DNA of 64,000 bases, taken from IMG/VR virus record IMGVR_UViG_3300043409_001462, positions 109,385 to 173,384 of that record. One strand, written 5' to 3'. Source of the stretch: a virus. Made by a program: the position numbers and the translations under genes. Under the pieces are notes generated by a model, which worked only from the letters and a program-made list of their open reading frames with translations, was not told where the DNA came from and searched no databases. Positions 22,534 to 31,304 of this stretch are shown in pieces; the first letter of the stretch is position 1, and each line of letters starts with the position of its first letter.

Positions 22534-23574
22534 ATGTCGCTTAAAGATCGTTTGATTAAGAACTCTACTATTGATTTGACTTCTACTCTTGAAGATAGCA
22601 AGATCTTCACCAAGAAGGATATGATTCCTACCTCTGTACCTATGATCAACGTTGCGTTGTCAGGGTCAGTTGATGGCGGTATTACTCCTGGTCTAACCAT
22701 GCTTGCAGGTCCGTCAAAGCATTTCAAAACTGGTTTTGCTTTGCTACTCGCCTCAGCTTTTCTAAAGAAGTATAAAGATGGAATTATTCTCTTTTATGAT
22801 TCTGAGTTTGGTACTCCTCAGTCTTATTTTCAAACGTTTAATATTCCTTTCGATTCTGTGGTGCATACACCGATTACTGATATCGAAGAGCTAAAGTTCG
22901 ATATCATGCAGCAGATGAAAGAACTAGGTCGTGATGATCATTGTATGATTGTTATTGACTCTATCGGTAATCTTGCTTCAAAGAAGGAAGTCGAAGACGC
23001 TCTTGATGGTAAGTCTGTTGCTGATATGACTCGTGCCAAGCAGCTTAAGTCATTGTTCCGTATGATTACACCTCATCTGACTCTCAAGGATATTCCTATG
23101 GCTGTAATCAATCATACGTATAAGGAAATTGGTCTCTATCCCAAGGATATCGTTGGCGGTGGTACAGGCTCGTATTATGGTTCAGACAACATCTGGATCC
23201 TTGGGCGTCAACAGGAAAAGGATAGCGATGGTATTTCGGGTTATCATTTCGTAATTAATGTGGAGAAGTCAAGATATGTCAGAGAAAAGTCAAAGATTCC
23301 TATCACTGTTTCATTCGAAGGAGGTATTAATCGCTGGTCTGGCTTGCTTGATGTCGCTCTTGATGGTGGCTACATTGTTAAACCTAAAAATGGATGGTAT
23401 GCTACGGTGGATAGAGATACTGGCGAAGTTCGTCAGCCCTCAATGAGAGCTGGTGATATTGTTGACAATGGCGAATTTTGGAAAAATATGTTTTTGTCAA
23501 CTGACTTTTCTAAGTATATTGAGAACAAATATAAGATGTCTATGGGTCCAATTATGGAGAGTGATGATGAGTAA
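22534..23574 (+). CDS. uvsX: UvsX/RecA-like recombinase
   Basis: 346 aa. T4 UvsX-type Walker A GPSKHFKTGF (~58-67), ILFYDSEFG, Walker B CMIVIDSIGNLASKKE and GGGTGSYYGSD loop. Strand exchange in recombination-dependent replication and repair. AGGAG start site, own promoter. Confidence 0.95.
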   Translation: MSLKDRLIKNSTIDLTSTLEDSKIFTKKDMIPTSVPMINVALSGSVDGGITPGLTMLAGPSKHFKTGFALLLASAFLKKYKDGIILFYDSEFGTPQSYFQTFNIPFDSVVHTPITDIEELKFDIMQQMKELGRDDHCMIVIDSIGNLASKKEVEDALDGKSVADMTRAKQLKSLFRMITPHLTLKDIPMAVINHTYKEIGLYPKDIVGGGTGSYYGSDNIWILGRQQEKDSDGISGYHFVINVEKSRYVREKSKIPITVSFEGGINRWSGLLDVALDGGYIVKPKNGWYATVDRDTGEVRQPSMRAGDIVDNGEFWKNMFLSTDFSKYIENKYKMSMGPIMESDDE

Positions 23575-23788
23575 GGTACTGTCTGAATTTTGGAGTGATG
23601 ATAATTACAAGAAAGCTTTGGTTTGTGTTGATGCTAAAACTCAATGCTATTTTATTGAGTGTTACGATGTACATCTTAGTGGATTAAAGATTGTAGATAC
23701 AATTTCTTTTCCTGGTAGGAGCCTTAGATATGCAGAAGATGCAGCTGAGAACTTTATACTTGGTATACTAAATGTCAAAGCTTCTTAA
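23567..23788 (+). CDS. small protein, unknown
   Basis: 73 aa, start overlaps the uvsX stop. Two adjacent ATGs; the second is better spaced. No recognised domain. Confidence 0.65.
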   Translation: MSKVLSEFWSDDNYKKALVCVDAKTQCYFIECYDVHLSGLKIVDTISFPGRSLRYAEDAAENFILGILNVKAS

Positions 23789-23808
23789 TTATACAGCTCC
23801 ATTAAGAT

Positions 23809-23834
23809 CCTCGGTGGAAGTGGGTTCACCGAGG
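23809..23834 (+). other. hairpin before helicase gene
   Basis: Perfect 8-bp stem CCTCGGTG/CACCGAGG with a 10-nt loop, no T tract, 35 nt before the helicase start. Possible regulatory or processing hairpin. Confidence 0.4.
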
Positions 23835-23869
23835 TTGGCGAAATTTGCAAAAGACGTAACGGAGAATAG

Positions 23870-25312
23870 ATGGACATGGCGATTGAAAATGCGATTTTTG
23901 GGAACCTGGTATACAATGAAGAATACGCTCGCAAGTGCATACCCTTTCTCAAAGAGGAATATTTCTCTACGCAGGATCAAAAAGCGTTATTCCGACTCAT
24001 TAAAGAATACGTAGACAAATATAATTCTTTCCCCACCAAAGAAGTTATGGCTATTGACTTGTCTAACACTGATGGCATAAGCGAAGATACCTTTAAGAAC
24101 TGTAAGGAGTTAATCAGTGGTCTCACGCATGACAAAGAAACCCAAGTCGATTGGCTCTTGGACCAAACAGAGAAATTCTGTCAAGACAAAGCAATCTATA
24201 ATGCGATCATGGCGTCAATCGGGATTCTTGATGATAGCTCTGGGAAAACCTCAAAGGGGTCAATACCTCAGATACTCTCCGATGCACTTGCTGTATCGTT
24301 TGACACACATATTGGTCATGACTTCCTTGAAGACTCGGATACACGCTATGAGTTCTATCACACCAAGGAAAGTCGTATCCCGTTCGACCTCGAGTACCTT
24401 AACAAAGCAACGAATGGCGGGTTGCCTAAGAAAACGCTCAACATTGCTCTAGCAGGCACTGGCGTTGGTAAGTCTCTATTTATGTGTCATTGTGCAGCAT
24501 CTAACCTTGTAAATGGTTTGAATGTGCTGTACATTACGATGGAGATGGCGGAAGAAAAGATCGCAGAGCGTATTGACGCCAACCTGCTTGACACCCCTAT
24601 TGATCAACTAGCATTATTACCCAAGGACGTTTACGATAAAAAGGTTGAGCGTATTCGTAAAAAGACAGCGGGTAAGTTGATCGTGAAGGAGTACCCTACA
24701 GCATGCGCAGGTTCGGCTAACTTCCGCCATCTTCTAAACGAACTTAAGTTGAAGAAAAACTTTGTACCCGATATTATCTATATCGATTATCTAAACATTT
24801 GTATGTCATCGAGGATTAAAAATGGAGCCAACGTCAATTCTTATACCCTTGTCAAAGCCATTGCAGAAGAACTGCGAGGACTTGCAGTGGAGTTCAATGT
24901 TCCTGTCGTCTCTGCGACTCAAACAACTCGAAGCGGATATTCGAACAGCGACGTGGGACTGGAAGATACGTCAGAGTCCTTCGGACTCCCAGCCACAGCT
25001 GATTTTATGTTTGCACTCATCGCGTCCGAAGAACTTACTGACCTCGGTCAAATTATGGTTAAACAGCTCAAGAATCGCTATAATGATCCAGGGGTGTATA
25101 CTAAGTTTTGTGTTGGTGTGGATCGCAGCAAGATGCGGCTATACAATGTAGAACAGTCTGCTCAGGAAGATATTCTCGATGGTCCTAAAAAGAAAAAAGA
25201 TCGAGATGAAGACAAGTCTGTATTTGATAATGGTAAGTTTATGACGGAAGACCTAGAACGTAGTAAGCCTAAACAGAAGTTTGATAAAAACAAATTTGCG
25301 GGGTTCAAATGA
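23870..25312 (+). CDS. replicative DNA helicase (T4 gp41/DnaB-like)
   Basis: 480 aa. N-terminal helical domain, then RecA-like core with Walker A ALAGTGVGKS, VLYITMEMAEEKIAERI, Walker B DIIYIDYLNI, and VSATQTTRS. Lys/Asp-rich tail. Unwinds DNA 5'-3' and partners the primase at 36280. GGAG 5 nt before the ATG. Confidence 0.95.
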   Translation: MDMAIENAIFGNLVYNEEYARKCIPFLKEEYFSTQDQKALFRLIKEYVDKYNSFPTKEVMAIDLSNTDGISEDTFKNCKELISGLTHDKETQVDWLLDQTEKFCQDKAIYNAIMASIGILDDSSGKTSKGSIPQILSDALAVSFDTHIGHDFLEDSDTRYEFYHTKESRIPFDLEYLNKATNGGLPKKTLNIALAGTGVGKSLFMCHCAASNLVNGLNVLYITMEMAEEKIAERIDANLLDTPIDQLALLPKDVYDKKVERIRKKTAGKLIVKEYPTACAGSANFRHLLNELKLKKNFVPDIIYIDYLNICMSSRIKNGANVNSYTLVKAIAEELRGLAVEFNVPVVSATQTTRSGYSNSDVGLEDTSESFGLPATADFMFALIASEELTDLGQIMVKQLKNRYNDPGVYTKFCVGVDRSKMRLYNVEQSAQEDILDGPKKKKDRDEDKSVFDNGKFMTEDLERSKPKQKFDKNKFAGFK

Positions 25313-25518
25313 GCAAGCGTAAGATGACATATAATCTAGTCGAAGGCAAAGATAAGTCTATGTACGATGTACTAGAGGAAACTACATCTCAGGTAATCAA
25401 ATCGTTCCCTGGAGATAAATTTCTAGAAGCAAAATCATTCATGCGCCACTTAAACCTTGGTGGTGGATTCGATGGTTGGACTCCATCATTTTTGTTAAAA
25501 AAAATTAAAAATGCTTGA
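25309..25518 (+). CDS. small protein, unknown
   Basis: 69 aa, ATGA overlap with helicase. Lys-rich with GGGFDGWTPSFLL near the end. Coupling suggests a replication-related role. Confidence 0.66.
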   Translation: MSKRKMTYNLVEGKDKSMYDVLEETTSQVIKSFPGDKFLEAKSFMRHLNLGGGFDGWTPSFLLKKIKNA

Positions 25519-25536
25519 AAAAACATCGTTACGTTG

Positions 25537-25544
25537 TATAAATA
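25537..25544 (+). promoter_or_regulatory. T4 late-type promoter box
   Basis: TATAAATA at the head of a 115-nt gene-free stretch that ends in a strong terminator. Confidence 0.55.
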
Positions 25545-25549
25545 ATCTC

Positions 25550-25682
25550 AGAAATGATATGTATTACGTTTAACGTATGAGGCACGAGGCTAATTAGGCT
25601 ACGGAATAGTTGAGAGAAAACGGTGGGGTTCCGCTCAACCATATCAATCTGTTTTGGGGGGATCGAAAGGTCCTCCCTTTTT
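25550..25682 (+). ncRNA. candidate small RNA between late box and terminator
   Basis: No ORF of note. Holds a GTTGAG/CTCAAC stem (outer) with an inner CGG/CCG, and ends in a 9-bp terminator. A promoter-to-terminator unit of this length fits a small RNA. The boundaries are approximate. Confidence 0.45.
25656..25682 (+). terminator. intrinsic terminator
   Basis: Nine base pairs (GGGGGGATC with GGTCCTCCC) capped by a GAAA tetraloop, then TTTTT. Confidence 0.92.
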
Positions 25683-25686
25683 ATTT

Positions 25687-25694
25687 TATAAATA
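25687..25694 (+). promoter_or_regulatory. T4 late-type promoter box
   Basis: TATAAATA 18 nt before the gene at 25713 and just after a terminator, so that gene depends on it. Confidence 0.7.
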
Positions 25695-25712
25695 TATTAA
25701 AACGGGGTAACT

Positions 25713-27071
25713 ATGTCTTATAACTATAATCAATTAACAGTATCTGCAAAAAAAGCTGTTAGCTTGATCATAAGCAGTGGGGTCCCAGCTTCAATTAAAA
25801 CTTCTAGGTATCAAACGCAAATTAAAGCCGTTGAAGTTTCGTATAAAGGCAATTTAGGCGATTTGTTAGAAGCTTCAGGGTTGATAGGCACCTTAACAGA
25901 TTTATCTTCTATAGAAGAAAAAAATATATCAGGAAAATATAAAGCTAAGTTGTTTACCACAGCAAAAGCTGCCAAAGCTTTTTCGAAAGAAGAGTCATTT
26001 TTTATTGTTAATACCTTTACTGAAAAAGGTAGTCTTAAAACAAAAGATTTAGCACCAGATAAACTCGGGTTAACTGCATATACGGATATCAGGAGTTTTG
26101 ATAAAGCTATATCTTCTGGCATCGAATATCTAGCAGTTGACGAAGCTATTAAATTCGTATTGGGTTCTTTACATTACGATATACGACAATTTAAATCAAA
26201 CAACTCTGATGTCGTGCCTTTTAGTAAAGAAACTAAAGAGCTTATGTCTGTAACAAAACCTCAAGACAGACAAGCCATCGGTAAAGATTTCGGAGAGATA
26301 CTTTCCCTACGTTGGTATATCACGCAAAAATTTGCACAACCAGTAACGAAATTTGGATTTTCGGCTGTTAGTAACGAAGCACTCGTAGATTTTTATGTCG
26401 TTCATGGTAAAATAACTTCAAATGTGTCGGCTAAGTTTGAAGCTGGTGCTGCGCCTTCTATTGGTTCTATTGTAAAAAATATTGATAAAGTATACAAATC
26501 TCCAACGAGCGAAGAGAAAAAAGCAATTGACGTTTTGAAAGCTCTCGCGAGTGAAAAAGATAACACTTCAACTAAAATACTCAACGCATATAAAACGTTG
26601 AAATTACCAGCATTAGCTAAATTAAATACCATTCTAAAAAAGAACAGTGTAGAATTGAAAGATATTAACGAACATATTCAATCTATTGCAAAAAGTGGCA
26701 GTAAAGCTGCGAATAGAATAAAATTATTTAAAATTAAATTTGATTCGGTTTATACACTATTAAACAAAACTGCATCCGAAGATTCTTTAAACACAGTATT
26801 TTATAATGAAACATATCCAAAACCATATTATTCATTATTGTTATCACCAATGGGTTACGCATTAGTTGATTATATGAATAAAACTCCTATCTATCAGGAC
26901 ATACTCAATAATATAAGTAGGAGTATGAAAACAGAACAAGTGTATTTAAATTTCACCTCAAGCGGTATGAAGTTTGAAAAAAAACTCTTTTCAAAAGCAG
27001 AATTTAAATTTGCATATGGAGCTAATGCAAAAGATGCAAACAATACTGGCATTAAGTTCTCTATGAAATAA
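25713..27071 (+). CDS. late protein, unknown
   Basis: 452 aa, Lys/Ser-rich, mixed alpha/beta, no recognised motif or signal peptide. Late box and terminator upstream imply late expression, so a virion component is possible. More AT-rich codon use than the replication genes before it. Confidence 0.72.
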   Translation: MSYNYNQLTVSAKKAVSLIISSGVPASIKTSRYQTQIKAVEVSYKGNLGDLLEASGLIGTLTDLSSIEEKNISGKYKAKLFTTAKAAKAFSKEESFFIVNTFTEKGSLKTKDLAPDKLGLTAYTDIRSFDKAISSGIEYLAVDEAIKFVLGSLHYDIRQFKSNNSDVVPFSKETKELMSVTKPQDRQAIGKDFGEILSLRWYITQKFAQPVTKFGFSAVSNEALVDFYVVHGKITSNVSAKFEAGAAPSIGSIVKNIDKVYKSPTSEEKKAIDVLKALASEKDNTSTKILNAYKTLKLPALAKLNTILKKNSVELKDINEHIQSIAKSGSKAANRIKLFKIKFDSVYTLLNKTASEDSLNTVFYNETYPKPYYSLLLSPMGYALVDYMNKTPIYQDILNNISRSMKTEQVYLNFTSSGMKFEKKLFSKAEFKFAYGANAKDANNTGIKFSMK

Positions 27072-27085
27072 TAAAAAGGCATAAT

Positions 27086-29146
27086 ATGTTAAAGTTCAAT
27101 ACTTACTTATTAGAATCATTAGATATCGAGAAGCTTAAACATCTTGAGCATCTCGAAGACCATATAATTCATGGTGGCCATGAAGGTGTAATACACGCCT
27201 CTGAAACGTTATCTGATGTGGTTGGAATTCTAGAGGGTAAGCCAAGAAAAAACTTCAATCAACAAACTAGAATAACAACAAAGTATGATGGCGCTCCATC
27301 TATTGTATTCGGTATCAATCCAGAAAATGGTAAGTTCTTTGTTGCATCTAAGTCAGCATTCAATAAAAATCCAAAGATAAACTACAACGACAGAGATATC
27401 GAAGAGAACCATGGTCATGCTCCTGGACTTGTAGAAAAACTAAAGCTAGCTTTGAAAGAGCTACCAAAAATTATGCCAAAGTCAGGTGTGTTTCAAGGCG
27501 ACTTAATGTATGGTAAGGAAGATCTATCAAAGAACGAAAATGGCACTTATAGCTTTACACCTAACACAATTACATATACTACAGATAATCCCGAACAAAC
27601 TCGTAGCGCTGAAGTAGCAAACATTGGTGTCGTAGTTCACTCTAGATATACTGGTAAAACATTAGCTGATGCAAAGGTAAGCTTTGATGTTGATCAAAGC
27701 CAGTTCAAACGTAATCCTGACGTTCATATGGTTAATCCAGAAATATCTGGAGCCAATATCAAACCTGTTGAAAAGAAAAAGTACGAAGCAGAACTTCAGC
27801 AAGCAACAGATATCTATAAAACATTAGACGATGATTTCTTTAATATCGTCGACGGTCATAACGACACATTGAAAATGTATATCAATTCATGTGTAAGAAA
27901 TAAAAGCGTTCCTGAAGGTAAAGGTTATCTAGCTTTCGTTAAAGATAGAGCTGACAAAGAAGTAGAAAAAGCAAAGTCTGCAGATGGTAAAACTAAGAAG
28001 AAAGCTGCGTCAGCTGCTATTACTTCACATGTCAAAAACCATATGGATCAATTTAATAGTTTGTTTAGATTACATTACTCTTTACAGCAAGCGAAAGATA
28101 CATTAACAACTGCATTATCTACCACTGTCAACACAGGATTTAAAACTACACTCGGTGGTAAACCAGCAAAGCAAGAAGGCTTCGTTGCTATTCGTGGTGG
28201 AAGACCAACTAAACTAGTTGATCGTGCAGAGTTCAGTGCTGCTAATTTCTCTGGTGGCTCATTCCAGAAAGCAGCAAAAGAAGAAGAAGCTGCTGCTGAA
28301 GATTTAAATCCAGTTGTTACTGCATGGGGAAGAATGAATCCTCCAACTCATGCTGGTCATGGAGCTGTTGTTGGTAAAGTAATGGACCTAGCTAAAGAGT
28401 TAAAGGCTCCACATTCTATTGCTCTTACTAGATCACAAGATCCAGAAAAGAACCCACTATCACCAGAACAAAAACTAAAGCATGCCAAGCGTATGTTCCC
28501 TGGTGCTAATGTAATGATAGCTGATGAAGATGCTAAAACAGTTATTGAACATATTAAGAAACTAAATCAAAAAGGTCACAAGCATCTTGCTTTGGTTGTT
28601 GGTTCTGATCGTGTAGAACAGATGCAAAAGCTTCTTGATCAGTATAATGGTAAAGAGTATAAGTTCAAAAAGATAGATGTTGTATCAGCTGGTCAGCGAG
28701 ATATGGATGCTGATGTTGATGAAGAAGATGAAAAGCCATCTAAAGATGAAACACCACAGCAGAGAAAAGAGCGTGAAGAAAAGAAACGTCGTAAAATGTC
28801 TGCTTCTAAAATGCGTGGACATGCTATCAAAGGTAAATATCAAGACTTCAAATCAGGTATGCATCCAGATGCTCCAGAAGAACATACTCGTGAAATGTAT
28901 GATGAAGTTCGCCAGGGTATGAATATCGATATTGGACCAAATACATCTGGTATATCATTAGCTCGATACGCTAAACGTAAAGATCCTATTGGTATGAAAG
29001 CTCGTAGAGAAATGAAGCGTAGAGAAATAGTTAAGCAACAAGAAATTAACACGAAACAAGCGAAAAAACCAGTTAAGCCATCAGATAAACCAAAAGTAGC
29101 TGGTTTTAAGCAGTTTTCTCCTGCTAAGAAAATCGTAAAAATATAA
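27086..29146 (+). CDS. two-domain nucleotidyltransferase: KxDG ligase-like plus HxGH cytidylyltransferase-like
   Basis: 686 aa. N-terminal part has TKYDGAPSIVFG (Lys66) resembling motif I of covalent nucleotidyltransferases (DNA/RNA ligases, capping enzymes), with GVFQGDLMYG and IGVVVHS in positions of motifs III and IV. From ~405 a second domain, WGRMNPPTHAGHG with HAGH at 422-425 and later SASKMRG, is a nucleotidyltransferase of the cytidylyltransferase superfamily (ISSxxR-type motif). Basic tail. Related proteins occur in T4-like phages but the reaction is unknown. Late region, next to virion-like genes. Confidence 0.7.
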   Translation: MLKFNTYLLESLDIEKLKHLEHLEDHIIHGGHEGVIHASETLSDVVGILEGKPRKNFNQQTRITTKYDGAPSIVFGINPENGKFFVASKSAFNKNPKINYNDRDIEENHGHAPGLVEKLKLALKELPKIMPKSGVFQGDLMYGKEDLSKNENGTYSFTPNTITYTTDNPEQTRSAEVANIGVVVHSRYTGKTLADAKVSFDVDQSQFKRNPDVHMVNPEISGANIKPVEKKKYEAELQQATDIYKTLDDDFFNIVDGHNDTLKMYINSCVRNKSVPEGKGYLAFVKDRADKEVEKAKSADGKTKKKAASAAITSHVKNHMDQFNSLFRLHYSLQQAKDTLTTALSTTVNTGFKTTLGGKPAKQEGFVAIRGGRPTKLVDRAEFSAANFSGGSFQKAAKEEEAAAEDLNPVVTAWGRMNPPTHAGHGAVVGKVMDLAKELKAPHSIALTRSQDPEKNPLSPEQKLKHAKRMFPGANVMIADEDAKTVIEHIKKLNQKGHKHLALVVGSDRVEQMQKLLDQYNGKEYKFKKIDVVSAGQRDMDADVDEEDEKPSKDETPQQRKEREEKKRRKMSASKMRGHAIKGKYQDFKSGMHPDAPEEHTREMYDEVRQGMNIDIGPNTSGISLARYAKRKDPIGMKARREMKRREIVKQQEINTKQAKKPVKPSDKPKVAGFKQFSPAKKIVKI

Positions 29147-29149
29147 ATA
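29142..29149 (+). promoter_or_regulatory. T4 late-type promoter box
   Basis: TATAAATA overlapping the stop of the previous gene, 66 nt before the gene at 29215. Confidence 0.6.
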
Positions 29150-29214
29150 GAAAGTTCGCAGAAAGCTACGGCAACCCTGCAATTGTTCAATGGTTAAGCC
29201 CAAGGGAAACACCA

Positions 29215-30393
29215 ATGTTAAAAGATACAAGTCTCCAAACTAGTCCTCAGCTAGCTCTTGTAGAGCAACCAAGGGTTGTCGTAGCCCTTTCTACTAAACA
29301 GGTTATATCACTTTTTAAAAAATCAGAATACTCACATATTCCTTTTGACACTTTGAAAGAAGTATATCAAAGAGGTTATTCACAAAGTTTATCCGAGCAA
29401 ATTGCATACAATAGAGTTAATTCATTTATTGCAGGTGGTGCAGCGATGGAAATTGATCAAGATTTAGTAGAAGGTCTCAAAACAACAGGTCGCAAAGACT
29501 TACATGGAAAAGATTCTAGACTTCATCATAAAGAATTAAAAGCATCTGGTTATGTAAGCAAGGGTTCTGATGCGAATTATAAAAATAGTGAAGGAACAGA
29601 ACACTCTTACTATCATCCTAAATCAAATACCATGCATGCATTTCGCGCCAAAGGTGGAAAGATTAATCATGCATATGAATGGACACCAAACATATCTTAT
29701 GGCAAAGCTCATGGCGCTGTTGTTCATGAAGAAACTATTAATGAAAAGCGTGGTCTTTGGGATAATATCCATGCAAAGAGAGAACGTATTAAACGTGGCT
29801 CTGGCGAAAGCATGCGTAAGCCAGGATCAAAAGGCGCACCAACAGCTGCTGCGTTAAAAAATTCACAGACAAAAGAAGAATATACAGGCGCTGAAAAAGT
29901 GTCTAAGAATTCAGACGATGCGTCAAGCCGTTTCGTTGGCGCTAACTCTTTAACTGATGTTTATAAGAAAGCAACACCAGGTTATACTTCTACCGTCAAG
30001 CGTGTAGTAAAAGAAATGGCTACTCGTGTAAACGAAGGCGACGTAATTAAAACTAAATTCGCCACAAAGAATATGCATAAACGAGGTATTGAAGGACCGC
30101 ATCCTGTTGTTGGTGATGATCTTATGCGTAACTGGGCGCTTCATAAAATGCCTAAAAAATCTCATGATATGCCAGATATTTCATATCATATGGGAACAGC
30201 AAGATTCCATAATATGGAAAAGGGAACACATTTTGATGTTAAAGGCGGCGCTCCAAGAACTACTGTTATTACAAAACATAATAACAAACCTACTCTTGGA
30301 TTGATAGCTCCAAAAAGCCCTGTGAGTTTTAAACAAGATAAAGTGAAAAAGAAAAAGGGTAATGTTGTTCCTATTAAAGGTAAAGATAAATAA
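29215..30393 (+). CDS. probable virion-associated protein
   Basis: 392 aa, strongly basic. Contains KRGLWDNIHAKRERIKRG and a GSKGAPTAAALK stretch, a short motif that recurs in many phage late proteins. No enzyme motif. Late box upstream. Exact role unknown. Confidence 0.65.
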   Translation: MLKDTSLQTSPQLALVEQPRVVVALSTKQVISLFKKSEYSHIPFDTLKEVYQRGYSQSLSEQIAYNRVNSFIAGGAAMEIDQDLVEGLKTTGRKDLHGKDSRLHHKELKASGYVSKGSDANYKNSEGTEHSYYHPKSNTMHAFRAKGGKINHAYEWTPNISYGKAHGAVVHEETINEKRGLWDNIHAKRERIKRGSGESMRKPGSKGAPTAAALKNSQTKEEYTGAEKVSKNSDDASSRFVGANSLTDVYKKATPGYTSTVKRVVKEMATRVNEGDVIKTKFATKNMHKRGIEGPHPVVGDDLMRNWALHKMPKKSHDMPDISYHMGTARFHNMEKGTHFDVKGGAPRTTVITKHNNKPTLGLIAPKSPVSFKQDKVKKKKGNVVPIKGKDK

Positions 30394-30425
30394 GAATAGT
30401 AACTAAAATATAATGGAGAAAACAA

Positions 30426-30872
30426 ATGGAAATTATGGATTTAATAGTAACAGTAATTGTGGTTGGTTTTGCTGGTTGGCTTGTTTTAGAATTTCTTCTT
30501 CCAAAGAAAGATAAAGTAGAATCAGAAACTAAAATTGAACCTGCAAAGAAAATCGATTCTGACTTTGTTACTGGTTTAACTGTTGAGAAAGTTGAAGAAG
30601 TTAAACCTGCACCAGTTGCATCACTTGAACCAGTGGTTGAAAAAGCAAAAGAAGAAGAAGTTAAGAATGTTGAAACTGCAGTAGTTGAAGAAGCTAAAGA
30701 AGCAGCTGCTGAATTGGTTAAAGAAATTGATCAAGTCTTAGAAGAAGTTAAAGTAACAACTAAGAAAGTTAAGGCTAAGGCAAAGGCTATTGAAGAAGCT
30801 ATTGAAGAAAAAGCAGAGCAGTTAGAAGCTGCAGTAAAGAAAACAAGAGCAAAGGCGAAGAAGAATGGATGA
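30426..30872 (+). CDS. membrane-anchored coiled-coil protein
   Basis: 148 aa. N-terminal membrane helix (~4-25), then a Glu/Lys/Ala-rich region with repeated VEE/KKV patterns forming a long helix. GGAG site. Overlaps the Dps-like gene by 8 nt. Confidence 0.68.
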   Translation: MEIMDLIVTVIVVGFAGWLVLEFLLPKKDKVESETKIEPAKKIDSDFVTGLTVEKVEEVKPAPVASLEPVVEKAKEEEVKNVETAVVEEAKEAAAELVKEIDQVLEEVKVTTKKVKAKAKAIEEAIEEKAEQLEAAVKKTRAKAKKNG

Positions 30873-31302
30873 ATTAATTGAGCAAATGAAGGTAACTCTT
30901 GCTAGTACCTTCTCATTCTATTTGAAAGCTCATAATTTTCATTGGAACGTGGAAGGTGCAAACTTTCCACAGTTTCATTCATTCTTTGAAGGGATTTATA
31001 CTGATGCGTGGGGAGCAGTTGATGTTATTGCCGAACATCTTCGTACATTAGATGCATATGCTCCTGGTTCACTAAGTCGTTTTGGTGAATTATCTTTAAT
31101 TAAAGACGAAATCAATATTCCTTCTGCTATCGCTATGATGACTAAGTTAACAACTGATAATGGCACAATGATTGAATTGTTGAATAAAACTCAGGCTCTT
31201 GCAGAACAAAATAATAAAATGGGATTAGCTAACTATCTACAAGATCGCATCGACGCCCACGAAAAACATGGCTGGATGCTACGTTCAATTATAAAGGCAT
31301 AA
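30865..31302 (+). CDS. Dps/ferritin-like protein
   Basis: 145 aa. KAHNFHWNVEGANFPQFHSFFEG then IYTDAWGAVDVIAEHLRTLD carries the His, Asp/Glu pattern of the Dps interfacial ferroxidase site; the C-terminal half is helical with ahis-containing DRIDAHEKHGWML. Shorter tails than DNA-binding Dps. Could bind iron, protect DNA, or be a structural protein that reuses the fold. Confidence 0.72.
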   Translation: MDELIEQMKVTLASTFSFYLKAHNFHWNVEGANFPQFHSFFEGIYTDAWGAVDVIAEHLRTLDAYAPGSLSRFGELSLIKDEINIPSAIAMMTKLTTDNGTMIELLNKTQALAEQNNKMGLANYLQDRIDAHEKHGWMLRSIIKA

Positions 31303-31304
31303 CA

